Origin: Crossaster papposus
Lineage: Eukaryota; Echinodermata; Asteroidea; Velatida; Solasteridae
NCBI GenBank assembly: GCA_037893245.1
Contig: JBAIAA010000661.1
Coordinates: 673,001-737,000, forward strand
Direction: 5' to 3'
DNA: 64,000 nt
Shown: in pieces, positions 1 to 11,400 of the stretch
Layout of the letters: each line of letters begins with the position of its first letter
Numbering within the stretch: the first letter of the stretch is position 1
The notes under the pieces: generated by a model
The model's database searches: none
The model's input: only the letters and a program-made list of their open reading frames with translations
What the model was told of the DNA's origin: nothing
Translations under genes and position numbers: made by a program

Positions 1-1046
1 GAATTAAGTCCATTGTTCAGTGGTAGAAGCTACTAAGGTATGTGAAAGCTTTGTCCTGTCTGGTCTCCGTGTTGCGTAATAAAACAATTGAATAATGGTT
101 GGGTAAAATGAGGGTGTTTAAAATGCCCAGTACATTCGACATCGAAGTCATTTGATGCCATACATTGTTGTCCGTCGGGTGTGTCTATGCTACAGTGTAA
201 CTCTGCTAAAATGTCTTCCAGTGATGATCCGTACATATTTTTGAGTAGGAATACGTTGGAAGATATGTTGTGTCACCTCAAGAACTGACTCGCCAATTTA
301 TTTTGATGGTGGTTTCAACCAGTATTTTGGGACATATTCGATGAGGATTTATACTCCAATGAGGATTTATACTAAAGCGGTCGATTCAGAGGTGAAGAAA
401 CTTCCTACACTCGTGGCCGATTTGGACTCCTTGTAACAGATCAGGTAATGATGGAAAATAAGCAAGAAAAGAAAACAAGAACTTTTTATTCCCAACATTT
501 GGCTTAGCTCTCATCAGCAGCTCATTTTGGCTTATTATTTTTAGCCCCATTTTATGGTGTAACTTAGCGTCAGTAGTCATTATTCCGTGTCCAAAGTATA
601 CCAGTCTTTTGTTAAACCCTGAACGGTTTCATTATCACATATCAAACCAGACTCGGAACAAAACAAATTTCTGTTGCTTTTCTGCCGTTTTATCTACACG
701 GGTATACGACAGGGCAGCATGGGCGAGTTAGCGAATGTAAAGTACATGTACGTGTTGTACGTATACCAGCCCTTTTAAAGTTGTGCTAGTACTTTTTAGG
801 ACCTTTGAACGTATGACATAACTATGGCCTATCTCCGTCGAAAATTATTCTCATTTACAAGAAATCAATTCCTACTACATGTACATTAAATTGCAAACCA
901 TCGCTTCGAGCTTGCTGATAAAATGGTTTATCCTCCCCATTTTCTTTTTTCAAAGTTCTTGGGCCATTTTTATTTTCGAATGTTTTAGACAAACCTTTGA
1001 TGCAATTTATTACATGCGGGTTGGCGCATCCATTTTATTTGATTTG
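1..1046. other. Intergenic, no gene seen
   Basis: Both strands have only short reading frames without recognisable domains. A 16-base phrase (ATGAGGATTTATACT) occurs twice near 340-375. Nothing else is supported. Confidence 0.6.
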
Positions 1047-1162
1047 TGTTATTGTTGATATCACAGGTTGTGGCAAATCTGTGCAACAAAGCTTTTGGAC
1101 GAACCACTCCATATGGTCGAGCATGGCAGCATCTCGCCTCTACAACAAGGGCTTCGGTGGCC

Positions 1163-1867
1163 AGAACCAGTGAGCACCACAGGAGAACCAGTGAGCACCA
1201 CAGGAGAACCAGTGAGCACCACAGGAGAACCAGTGAGCACCACAGGAGAACCAGTGAGCACCACAGGAGAACCAGTGAGCACCACAGGAGAACCAGTGAG
1301 CACCACAGGAGAACCAGTGAGCACCACAGGAGAACCAGTGAGCACCACAGGAGAACCAGTGAGCACCACAGGAGAACCAGTGAGCACCACAGGAGAACCA
1401 GTGAGCACCACAGGAGAACCAGTGAGCACCACAGGAGAACCAGTGAGCACCACAGGAGAACCAGTGAGCACCACAGGAGAACCAGTGAGCACCACAGGAG
1501 AACCAGTGAGCACCACAGGAGAACCAGTGAGCACCACAGGAGAACCAGTGAGCACCACAGGAGAACCAGTGAGCACCACAGGAGAACCAGTGAGCACCAC
1601 AGGAGAACCAGTGAGCACCACAGGAGAACCAGTGAGCACCACAGGAGAACCAGTGAGCACCACAGGAGAACCAGTGAGCACCACAGGAGAACCAGTGAGC
1701 ACCACAGGAGAACCAGTGAGCACCACAGGAGAACCAGTGAGCACCACAGGAGAACCAGTGAGCACCACAGGAGAACCAGTGAGCACCACAGGAGAACCAG
1801 TGAGCACCACAGGAGAACCAGTGAGCACCACAGGAGAACCAGTGAGCACCACAGGAGAACCAGTGAG
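1163..1867. repeat. 21-bp minisatellite, about 33.6 uniform copies
   Basis: The unit GAACCAGTGAGCACCACAGGA is repeated about 33.6 times with no variant that I can see. Because 21 is divisible by three, two plus-strand frames and all three minus-strand frames stay open. One plus frame would read as a Thr/Ser/Pro-rich heptapeptide (EPVSTTG) like a mucin stalk, but nothing ties it to a gene. It lies about 0.5 kb upstream of the receptor gene's TATA box and directly against the truncated end of an inverted-repeat element. The uniformity suggests recent expansion or ongoing homogenisation. Confidence 0.95.
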
Positions 1868-2064
1868 AAAACAAAGATAACATAAGAATAACTGCTCGAT
1901 CCCGGTTGAAAACAATCGTTGTTTTTCGTGCTTTTCTCGGCATCCATGATTGTAAAACTTCGGAAAGGTCAGTTAAACGATCATATTTACTATGAAATAC
2001 AACCCCCAAAATCTACCCATTCATGATAATTCAAGCAATTACCAATGGTGTATACTACCTTTAA
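1868..2064 (-). mobile_element. Truncated MITE, AGGTAGG/TTAA family
   Basis: On the minus strand this matches one end of the elements at 3094-3472 and 44585-45300. It has the terminal AGGTAG...ATACACCA motif beside TTAA (2061-2064), and the same inner text about a TCGAGCAGTTATT phrase. Only one end is left: its other half is missing and the minisatellite begins where the centre should be. Confidence 0.7.
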
Positions 2065-2331
2065 GTCGGCCTGACTCCTTTGACTGAGTGAAGTCTGTTG
2101 AGGTATTCCCGGCCCCGCTCCCTAGATTTCTGTGTAATTATAACAGCAATGCCATTTGCAAGGGAAAAATACGTGAATTCACACTTCAACGCTTCCTGCA
2201 CTGCTTATTATACGCATGCGCGCATTGTAATAGCAGACTGGTGTATAATGTACGCACCTGTAACTGATTTCATTATTATACCATCGCTGGAATCGCTTGA
2301 GACGTTTTTGTCACAGCGAACAGATGCGCTC

Positions 2332-2337
2332 TATATA
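2332..2337 (+). promoter_or_regulatory. TATA box of the receptor gene
   Basis: CTATATAGAG lies about 60 bases upstream of the signal-peptide ATG. A start about 30 bases downstream falls near the initiator-like CTCACAGT around 2359-2366, giving a very short 5' UTR. An ATG at 2369 is out of frame. This is prediction from motif and spacing only. Confidence 0.55.
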
Positions 2338-2396
2338 GAGTGAATCTTTATCCAGCTGCTCACAGTCAATGTGCATCGGCCCAGGCTATTCTGGTC

Positions 2397-2472
2397 ATGG
2401 AATCAACACATCTTCTATGTGGTTTGGTGGTGTCAGTGCTTGGATGTGTCTGTTTCCAGGTAGTTTCTGCAG
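2397..2472 (+). CDS. Receptor exon 1: signal peptide
   Basis: ATG begins a typical secretion signal: a short polar start (MESTHLLCG), a Val/Leu/Cys-rich core, then a V-S-A cleavage site right at the exon end. The donor is G|GTAGGT, phase 1, which matches the phase of the next SRCR exon and makes the junction codon Ala. The earlier ATG at 2369 would leave the exon in phase 2 and put the SRCR exons out of frame, which decides the start. Confidence 0.82.
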
Positions 2473-5400
2473 GTAGGTCGTATATTTAAATTTTAAACAA
2501 TCGTATTGCTATCTTCAACATGCAAACCTTAACTTCTTTTCGAGCTATATGTCTACAGAGTTTATAAGAAGAAAAATGCCACAAAACGTATTTCGAAATT
2601 CCACAAACAATACCTCTAAATGCCGACATTGTAAAGATCAGAATACAAGATAGAATTGATTCCATTGCCATAGTTGTGAGCCAAAGTCAGGGGCTCTAAT
2701 TAGGATTATCGCACACGCGGTGAACATCCAAGACCAAATAACCCCTGACTTTGGTTGACAAAATGGTGCTAGAATCAAAGCTTAGTGGGTCGAATCGTGA
2801 GTTCTTGGTGTAATTTTTCTTCTAACAAAATTCTCCTTCCATAGGCCTATATATCAGTGTATAGGTATATAGGTCTCTGAATAGTGGAAGTATGAGGTTG
2901 GGTTTCTATTTGACCATGCACCCTGTATATATGTGACGTCATCTAACCGGAAGTTAGTGTATTCGTTGTACATTCTATGTTTTTAACTTGGTTTTCTGTT
3001 TTTTACAACATAAACGTAGTGTACATGTACACCGTTTGCAAACATAAAAAACTACTGAATTATTATAAAATAGCTTACTTGACTTCAAGTTAAAGGTAGG
3101 ATACACCATTGGTAAATGCTTGAATTGTCATGAATGGGTAGACTTGGTGTGTTGTATTTTATAGTAAATATAATTTAACTGACCTGTCTGAAGTTTTACA
3201 ATTATGGATGCCGATAAAAGCAGGAAAAACAGCGTTTGTTTTCAACCGGCGTCGAGCAGTTATTAGTATGTTATTATTATTTTTTTGCGATCGCCGTCCG
3301 GCGATCGCGAATGTTTCTTTATAAAATTCTATTTTTCAAAATAATTACAGGATATCTAGCGCAATCATTTTGCTGGATGCCTAGATTCATTATTTACTTT
3401 TAAATGAGTAAGACATTTCTTAATAATTCGGTAGTAAATAGTTTCGATATCTGCAAATGGTGTATCCTACCTTTAATAGCAGTCTCGATCATCCTGTAAA
3501 ATCGTAGCTTCTGGTGTGCTGTGATTTTCAATTAGAGTGGAATTTTGTATCATTTTCCAAAGATTGCCGGTCGCAATCGTTGGAAAACTAATTATTTTTA
3601 AACACTGCCCAAAATTTATTACTGTACATTTAGTTAGTCTACATTTTTTTTGCGAATCCGTTACACATCTGTGTTGGAGAAAACCAACTATAGTCTGGTT
3701 TCCTATTAAACCTGATAATTTCCTGACGTCCTTAAATTGCATGCTTTGTTTCGTAAAATGAATTTAAAGAAACCAGATTATCGTTCTTTTCTTGGTTGTT
3801 CAGCATCTATGGACACAAAACAATAAAACAGGTCAGCGACATAATAAATGAAATATTAATCCCTAACCCATCCATTTTCGAAAATTACAGCGAAAACAAA
3901 TGGTGTATGAAGTTACTCACGAGGAAGCCATTTTTGTCGTGTTCCCTGAGTGAAATTGTAAACTGTAAATGGGATGGTGCCAGCTGCCAGGCTATTTTTG
4001 CATTCTTGCCTCACTTTCTATACTTATTAATAATGTGGCTTCAAACATTAAATTGCTTTTATTTCTACCCTCAAGTTTCACAAATTAATAGTTTACCTCA
4101 CTTTCAATATATTATGGCCGACACGTTAATACAGCTAAAGCCCTTACCTTTAATTGGGCAATATCATTACGAAAACAGTTCTTTAAAAATGCTGGCAGTT
4201 TTGACCATGGATAATTTTGTTTCATCCTCTGTGGCATGCTCTACAAAACAGTTTTAGCGGCTCTCCACATAGTTCAAGGCTGCATTTAAGTATTGCTGGA
4301 CATCAAAAACTAAACTCAAGTAAAATGTCGTTCTGGGCTGATTATTGATCAATTATTGTTCACAGTTCCAAAAAAACCACAAAGTAACATGTCACTCACA
4401 TTTTAATTTTGCTATCAGCTCGCATGATGAAATGTAGTTGTAAACTAGAGATAGTAGTTGTGAACAAACACAAAGCTGTTCCCGGAATTTATTAGATTGT
4501 AATTACATACATGTAGTAGAGAATGACTATACCACAATAAAAACTAAAACAATTACTGTAGATATTGTGTATCTGTTACACATCCTAATCAAAGTTCCTA
4601 CCAACTTGCACTCAAATCAGACTCACAGTTCAATAGTTATTAACTAGAGCTCAAGTGCTTCAAGAAGCACGGATATCAGCCTAAATGGCCTTTTCAATAG
4701 GTTTGTGTAAACCGAATTACACTGACCACTAGGTTACATTGGCCAAATTGTGACCCCTACTGGCTATTAGGTGACCATTGCTAAATTAATTGGATAAAGA
4801 CTGTCGGAGAAAATCATTGAGTAATTTTGAAGAAAATGACCCCTACTGATCATTAGGTGACCACTGGTAAATTAATTGGATAAAGACTGCCGCGGTGAAA
4901 AACATTGAGTAATGTTGAAGAAAATGACCCCTACTGATCATTAGGTGACCATTGGCAAATTCTGACTCCATCTGACCATTAGCAAATTCTGACTCCATCT
5001 GACCATTAGCAAATTCTGACTCCATCTGACCATTAGATGATCATCGGCCAAATTAAATGGAACAAGACTTCGAGAGAAGAAGCATTTCGTAATTGTTAAA
5101 GAAAATGAGCCCCACTGACCATTAGGCGACCACTGGTAACATTCTGACCCAACTGACCATTATGTGTCCATTGGCCAAATTACTGGATCAAGACTGTGAG
5201 AGAAGAAGCATTTCGTAATTTTGAAGAATAGAATGATCGCTGCTGGCCATTAGGTGACCGGCATTGGCAACATTATCGGTGTACACCTTCCTTATACGAG
5301 GCTTGGTCCAGGGATGCAACTGACGAAGTTTGACATTATTTGGATCAATTAGACCTTTTGAGAAAAAGCATTTTGTGATTTTGAAGAAAATGACCCCTAC

Positions 5401-8400
5401 TGACCATTTGGTGACCACTGGCCAAATTATGTGAACATCTTTTATGAGGCTTGGTCCAGATAGATGTTACTGACAAGTTTGAATATAATTGGACTCATAC
5501 TATATCGGAGACATAGGACCAAATGTACAGGGTGTCCCAGGAAAAAAACGTAATTCTGACAATAATGGTTAAGTTGACATAGATATGCATTGTATGGCTG
5601 AGAAAAACACTTTCCGGTGATACCTTGATTGCATTCCTCCTGCCACGCACAACTGATGTGAGCACAATTGTTCGGAAAATGGTGTGTAAAAACCCCGTTA
5701 CGGCCAGTTTGTGGTCACAGATGAGCAGTACGTACCGGCATGGCCCGAGGGAAATCTAACCGGTTGAAAGCAGGTGATACGTACAAGATGTTTATCAATT
5801 GGTGATATTAAACTGACCTATGCACCAACACCTTCAAAAAGCCCACTTTCTCCTTTCGATTTCAAGTCCGCAACGGCGGCGCATGTCAGCCAAAGCTCAT
5901 ATCCCCATACTGCAGGGTCATCACGTAAGATTATGACCTCAAATCACCAATTAATAAACATCTTTTAAAGGGTAGATTTCCCTGGGGCCATATCTGAATA
6001 CGCTGCTCATCTCTGACCATGAACTGTCCTAAAGGGTATTTTAGACACACCATTTTCCAAACAATGGTGCTCAGTGATGCATGACCTCGGGGATATAATC
6101 AAGGCATCATTGGAAAACATGTTGCCCCTAATTTATGGTAAAACATGATTCATAGCCATACAATGAATATTTATGTTAAAATAAGCCTATATTGTCAGAA
6201 TTACCTTTTTTATGGGACACCCTGTATTGCGTGGAAAAAAACTTGTACAAATTATATAGTGAAAACTGCACATTTAGTGTGACGTCACATGAACGACGAC
6301 GACGTCATTATGACGAAAAGTTTCCAGGACCATCTCTGAATGATGGTCTAACTGTATGCCAAGTTTGAACTCGACCGGGTTTACTTTCCGCCCACCTTCC
6401 CTCCTAACCCCAAGGCCCTCTGGACGAAAAATTTGGTTCTTCTTTCAACGCAATTGAGCCATAGAATTGCTCGGGTTGGTGTTTAAACGGATGACTCATA
6501 AACACGTCACGAGCAAAGCCGGGAATGTCTGTCAGCAGCGAGCAAGGTCGGAAATGCGGGGGTGTGCTTCCCGGTACCATCGGCATGAACCCGTCTCGGC
6601 TCGGTTATGTTAAAATAACCCCGGTGTGAACTGGTTAAAAGCCTGTTCCCGTAATGTTTAATGAAAAGTGTGTCTGCCCGATCACCCTGCATAACTCAAT
6701 AAACGAATTTCTAATGTTGTTGTTATATCACAGCTGATATGATCGGGCTTCGTCTTGCGGATGGGCGTTACCCAAATGAAGGCCGCGTAGAGGTTCTCCC
6801 ACCAGGCGAAGACACGTGGGGGACCTACTGCTCTAATGATAACCCGTTCGAAGTAGGCCGTGTGGCGTGTCGTCAACTCGGCTTTCCCGCCCTACTCTCG
6901 GCAACTGCCACCGGGGAGTTTGGCTGGGCCACCGGTCCCATCTGGTTCCAGTGGATTTTGTGTAGCGATCCCGAGGACGTGATGACTGTAGATGAATGTT
7001 TGTCATTAGAATGGTGGCCACGCTACGAGGTGTGCGATCACAGATTCGATGTAGGTCTTACCTGCTTCACAGGTAAATAACGATTTTCCAAACTATAGGT
7101 TTTTTCGGCTATTCTAAAACATTTTATATTCAAATTTAACAACTCAGTAGTGCATATCATCAGTATAGTCGATATGACGTCATCATTTTATACTCTCGAC
7201 CAATCACAATCAGAACGCCGCATGATGATCTGAATGACATCTTAATGATCTTTGTGTAGGCATAACTAGGGAATTTCTTATTGGATATTATATTTACCCC
7301 ATGCCTTTGTTATTGTTTATTAAATCGAGCAAGCAACATGTTTTAAATATTTTTTTCCAACTCGGCCACTTTTGGTTTGTCACCCTGTTTGTATGGCACG
7401 AATCTCATTTTAGGTTTTTGTTATCCAGAAAAGAACAAGTGGAAACGTTTTGGATGGGACACAGTTTCCCGAAACTCACAATTGTTAACTAACTGCAAAA
7501 GGTCTTTATAAAATATAATGACTGCTTTTGTGTTCATTTTTCTTTCTATTTTCTTCAATTGAACCAAAATGGTAGGGAAAAATGGCTATTCAATAATTTT
7601 GTGCGTTGTTTATTTTGGCTGAAACACAATACATGTACCTTGAAAATACTCAGGGCTGAAAAAAATGGCATCAAGTGGATTTGGGTTGGACGGTATTTCA
7701 TTAACAATCCCTAAATGTTCAAAGAATGTACCCGAAATTGCACATGGGACATGATTCAGTTTGGACCACAAGACTATAACCCTTGTAACAGGGTTAGTTC
7801 ATAAATACGATGTCCAAAAGTGTTATATTTGTGTGTGTGTGTCTCGTTTAAGCATGACCTGTGTGTGATTCCCACATTTCCCAGTAAAAATTACTTCACA
7901 CTTTTCGTGATTTATGTTAATTGGTAAATTGCTTTACGCAATCGCTATTTGAGATAATAATTATCGGGTTTCCCTTAACTTTTTTTTTCAGTGGCCCGCC
8001 GGGCTACCTAATTAGAGTTTTCAGTGGCCCGCAAGCATTTTCAGTGGCCCACTCATTGTCCGACCTTCCGTAACGAAAGCGCGCGCGTGTGGGAAAATTG
8101 CCGTAACGCGGCACGGCACGGCACTTTACAGCCCACTGCTTGTTGTAATCGCTGATCTTGCGGGAAGATTTAATTTGCATCCGCCACAAAAGCTATCAAA
8201 ACTAAACCTCACCTGTGACAACAAAACTGGCGGAGTTATTGTAAAAGCATATTAAATGTCAGAAACACGCTACATCGCTCAAGAAGGACGAGCGTTATGG
8301 CCCTGTCACACCAGACCATTTTAGGTCAACGCGTGAGTAACGTGTTGTAATTTTGGCAACACGCTGGCAAACGCTGACCAACGCTTGGCCAGCGTTAGCA

Positions 8401-11400
8401 ACACGCTGAGCGCGTTACTCACGCGCTGGGACATGCTGTCACACGCTGAGGAAAACATATTTTTCTCAACATACATACAATTTCCAGCGTTTGCCAGCGT
8501 GTGACTGCACACGCTGGCGGAGCGTTGGAGGTTTGTTACTCACGCGTCGAACACGCTAGACGATCGTTATCAACCCGCTACTCACACGCTGGCGCACGCT
8601 GGCGTACACTGGCGTACTCTGGCGACACGCTGGTTATGGCCCTGTCACCCCAGAACGTTTTAGGCCAATGCATGAGTAGCGCGTTAAAAATAGTTGATAC
8701 GCTGGCAATCGCTGAACTTTCACAGAAAAAGTCAAGTGGAACCGTTATTTCAGCCTGTCCATACAGATTGATAACGGGTTCATAGCGTATGCCAGCGCGT
8801 GAGTATCGTGTGAGGAACGCGCTTAGCGTGTGAGGAACGTATCACTGATTTATAGTAAAAATACGACAGTGGGTCGCCAGCGTGTGAGTAGTGGGTTGGT
8901 AACGATCGTCTAGCGCGTTCGACGCGTGAGTAACGACCATCCTGCGCGCCGCCAGCGTGTGCAGTCACACGCTGGCAAACGCTGAAAATTTTAGGTATGT
9001 TGAAAAATGTATGTTTTGCCTCAGCGTGTTCCAGCGTGTTCCAGCGTGTGGATAACGCGCTTAGCGTGTTGCGAACGCTGGCCTAGCGTTGGTCAACGTT
9101 TACCCGCGTGTTACCGAAATTCCAACACGTTGGCCTAAAAAGGTTCTGGTGTGACAGGGCCATTAGTGTAGTAGCGCGTCGGATTTTTATACAACTAACC
9201 ATGTGGTCGTTGCAGTACGCTGGCGCGCGTTGAAACGCGCTACTCACGCGCTGGGCAGTCGTTCATCAGTCGTCGAGCGCGTTACTAACGCGTTTCTCAC
9301 GCGCTGGCGAACGCATTGAACCCGTTAACAACGCGTTATGGACACGCTGAATTCACGGTTCCATTTGACTTTTTTCTGTGGAAGTTCAGCGTTTGCCAGC
9401 GCATCAACTATTTTTAACGCGCTACTCACGCGTTGGCCTAAAACGTTCTAGTGTGACAGGGCCATTACTACCTCGAAAGAAATACATTAAAACAGAAAAT
9501 ACAAAAACAGAAAAGGGCGACCATGATCTGATAATTAACCTGCAGGATATGACTTTCTTCATCGACGTTTGTTTGCCGGGCATTTTTACATCTTACGATG
9601 TCAAATTCGACCATTTCGCATAACGGAAAAATACATGCATGTCGGCCATGGACTGGTTTCGGTCCTTAACTTTGTCCATTAAAGCGTGCGGCGGAAACCA
9701 ATCCAACAATGTGCCTGCATTATGCATGCTTTGCATGGGGCGAGCACATGGCTGTTTGGCACCATCACCTTACCGCACCGTACCGCACGGGAAGACAAAG
9801 CCTTAAGTTGTTGATTTATCAGGGCATATTGGGTGCAAAAACAGTGGAGCGCTCCTTAAAAATTCCACAGGAGAAGTAATTTCTTCAGTTTGATTTGTAA
9901 CGCGAACCGGAACGACGTCCATTGATTTTGTGTCATGGAATAACCTAAACTACATGTGTATGTACATGTACCTGTACCTGTACTATAAAGGTACTGGTTT
10001 TTTTACGTAAGCGCGGTATGCATGTACATGTACATGTACATGTATAAGCCCCTTTCACACTAGACGATTTCCCCGGGAAATTGCCGGGGAATTTCGGTCG
10101 GTCTGTTCACACTACCAAAGAAATCCCCGGGAAACTGCTTTTCCCCCAGGAAATATTTACCCCTACTCGGGAGTAGGGTTAAAGGAGAAATCCCCGGGGT
10201 TTAACGTTTTTCCCGGGGAAAAGCAACTAGTGTGAACGTTGCAGGGTTTGAACTTACCCCACCCTTTTGCATCCACGGGTAATCACAGGGTCACAAAATA
10301 GCGCGCCATAATTCGCGCGGTGACTTAGTATTGTAATGCAGTACCTTTCAAACTTTTCGTAAATATATTTACAGTTAAGTACAAAAGACGAATAATAACG
10401 TTTGAAAATTATACAAATAATTTAATTTTAAAAAGTCAACGTTAATGCATGTAATGTGGCATATCGCACGGCTTAAACAACGGCAGCTTGTGCATAAAAA
10501 TGCGCGCGCGCGTGGCGCGGCATTGTGGGATTGGACTTCCGCCCACAATTCATTTGGGAACTTCCTGATGGGCGCCCTCAGTTTACACATTTCCCGGTGT
10601 TTGATGGCCAGTGTGAAACGACCGTACATATTCCCGGGAAATAGTGTGAACGGTTGCTGGGGTGTTGGTGGGGTAAAAAATCCCCGGGAATTTCCCGGGG
10701 ATTTATTTCCCGGGGATTGGCTCTGCAGTGTGAAAAGGGCTTTAGTGTGCCGCGCATGCCATGCGCGCCAATGTATGCGCTAGCTGTAGCTAGCCATGAA
10801 CATCGCGAATCTGATGTACAGGAATGACACGAACCTATATCTCTGCACTGGTATGAATAGTCAGGTGGCTTAGCGACAATTTTCAGGATTAACGTTACCG
10901 GCCGGACAAAAGTACCAAATTTGGCATAGAGTTTCTTTTCGACCTATCTATTGATTTTATCCGTGGAACCCACTTGATCGGTTCCGATTTTCCAAGATGG
11001 CGGCCAAAATCCAAGATGGCCGCCAGAAACAAAGGAAATGTCATATATATCTGGCTGTAAAAATCGGAGATGAACAAATGAGGTGTCAATTCAGGTGTTT
11101 CCGGGGTCACTGAAACAGATGCTGGTTATGGCATGTTGCTTGGGTCACCCATTTCCAAGATGGCGGCCAAATTTCAAAATGGCCGCCAACAAAAAGGAAA
11201 TTACGTATTTCTGACTGTGAAAATCGGAAATAAACAAATGAGGTGTCAATTCAGGGGTTTCTTGGGTCACTGAAACAGATGCTGGTCATGGCATTTTGCT
11301 CGGGTCACCCATTTCCAAGATGGTGGCCAATATAACAAAAAATACACATTGTCACTGTTAAGTACATACTGGTAGTATTCAGGAATTTTATCTACAATTG

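Larger units (their letters stand above)
2473..6733 (+). other. Receptor intron 1
   Basis: No exon-like reading frame was found. It contains a TTAA-flanked MITE (3094-3472), loose repeats of a GACCATTAGGTGACC phrase from about 4730 to 5440, a TA-flanked inverted-repeat element (5528-6224) and a dispersed repeat (6485-6650). Confidence 0.6.

Noticed and set aside
1163..1867. CRISPR array
   Set aside because: Repeats are directly contiguous with no spacers, and the setting is an animal genome.
985..2009. Five long open frames of 270-320 codons on both strands
   Set aside because: They are produced by the 21-base repeat, whose length is a multiple of three. None has a signal peptide, splice support or domain outside the repeat.
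4843..5025. Small protein with repeated MESEFANGQ
   Set aside because: Direct translation of a three-copy 27-base repeat; no start context or homology.
10445..10783. 112-codon frame
   Set aside because: Lies within a foldback element with CCCGGG repeats and has no family features.
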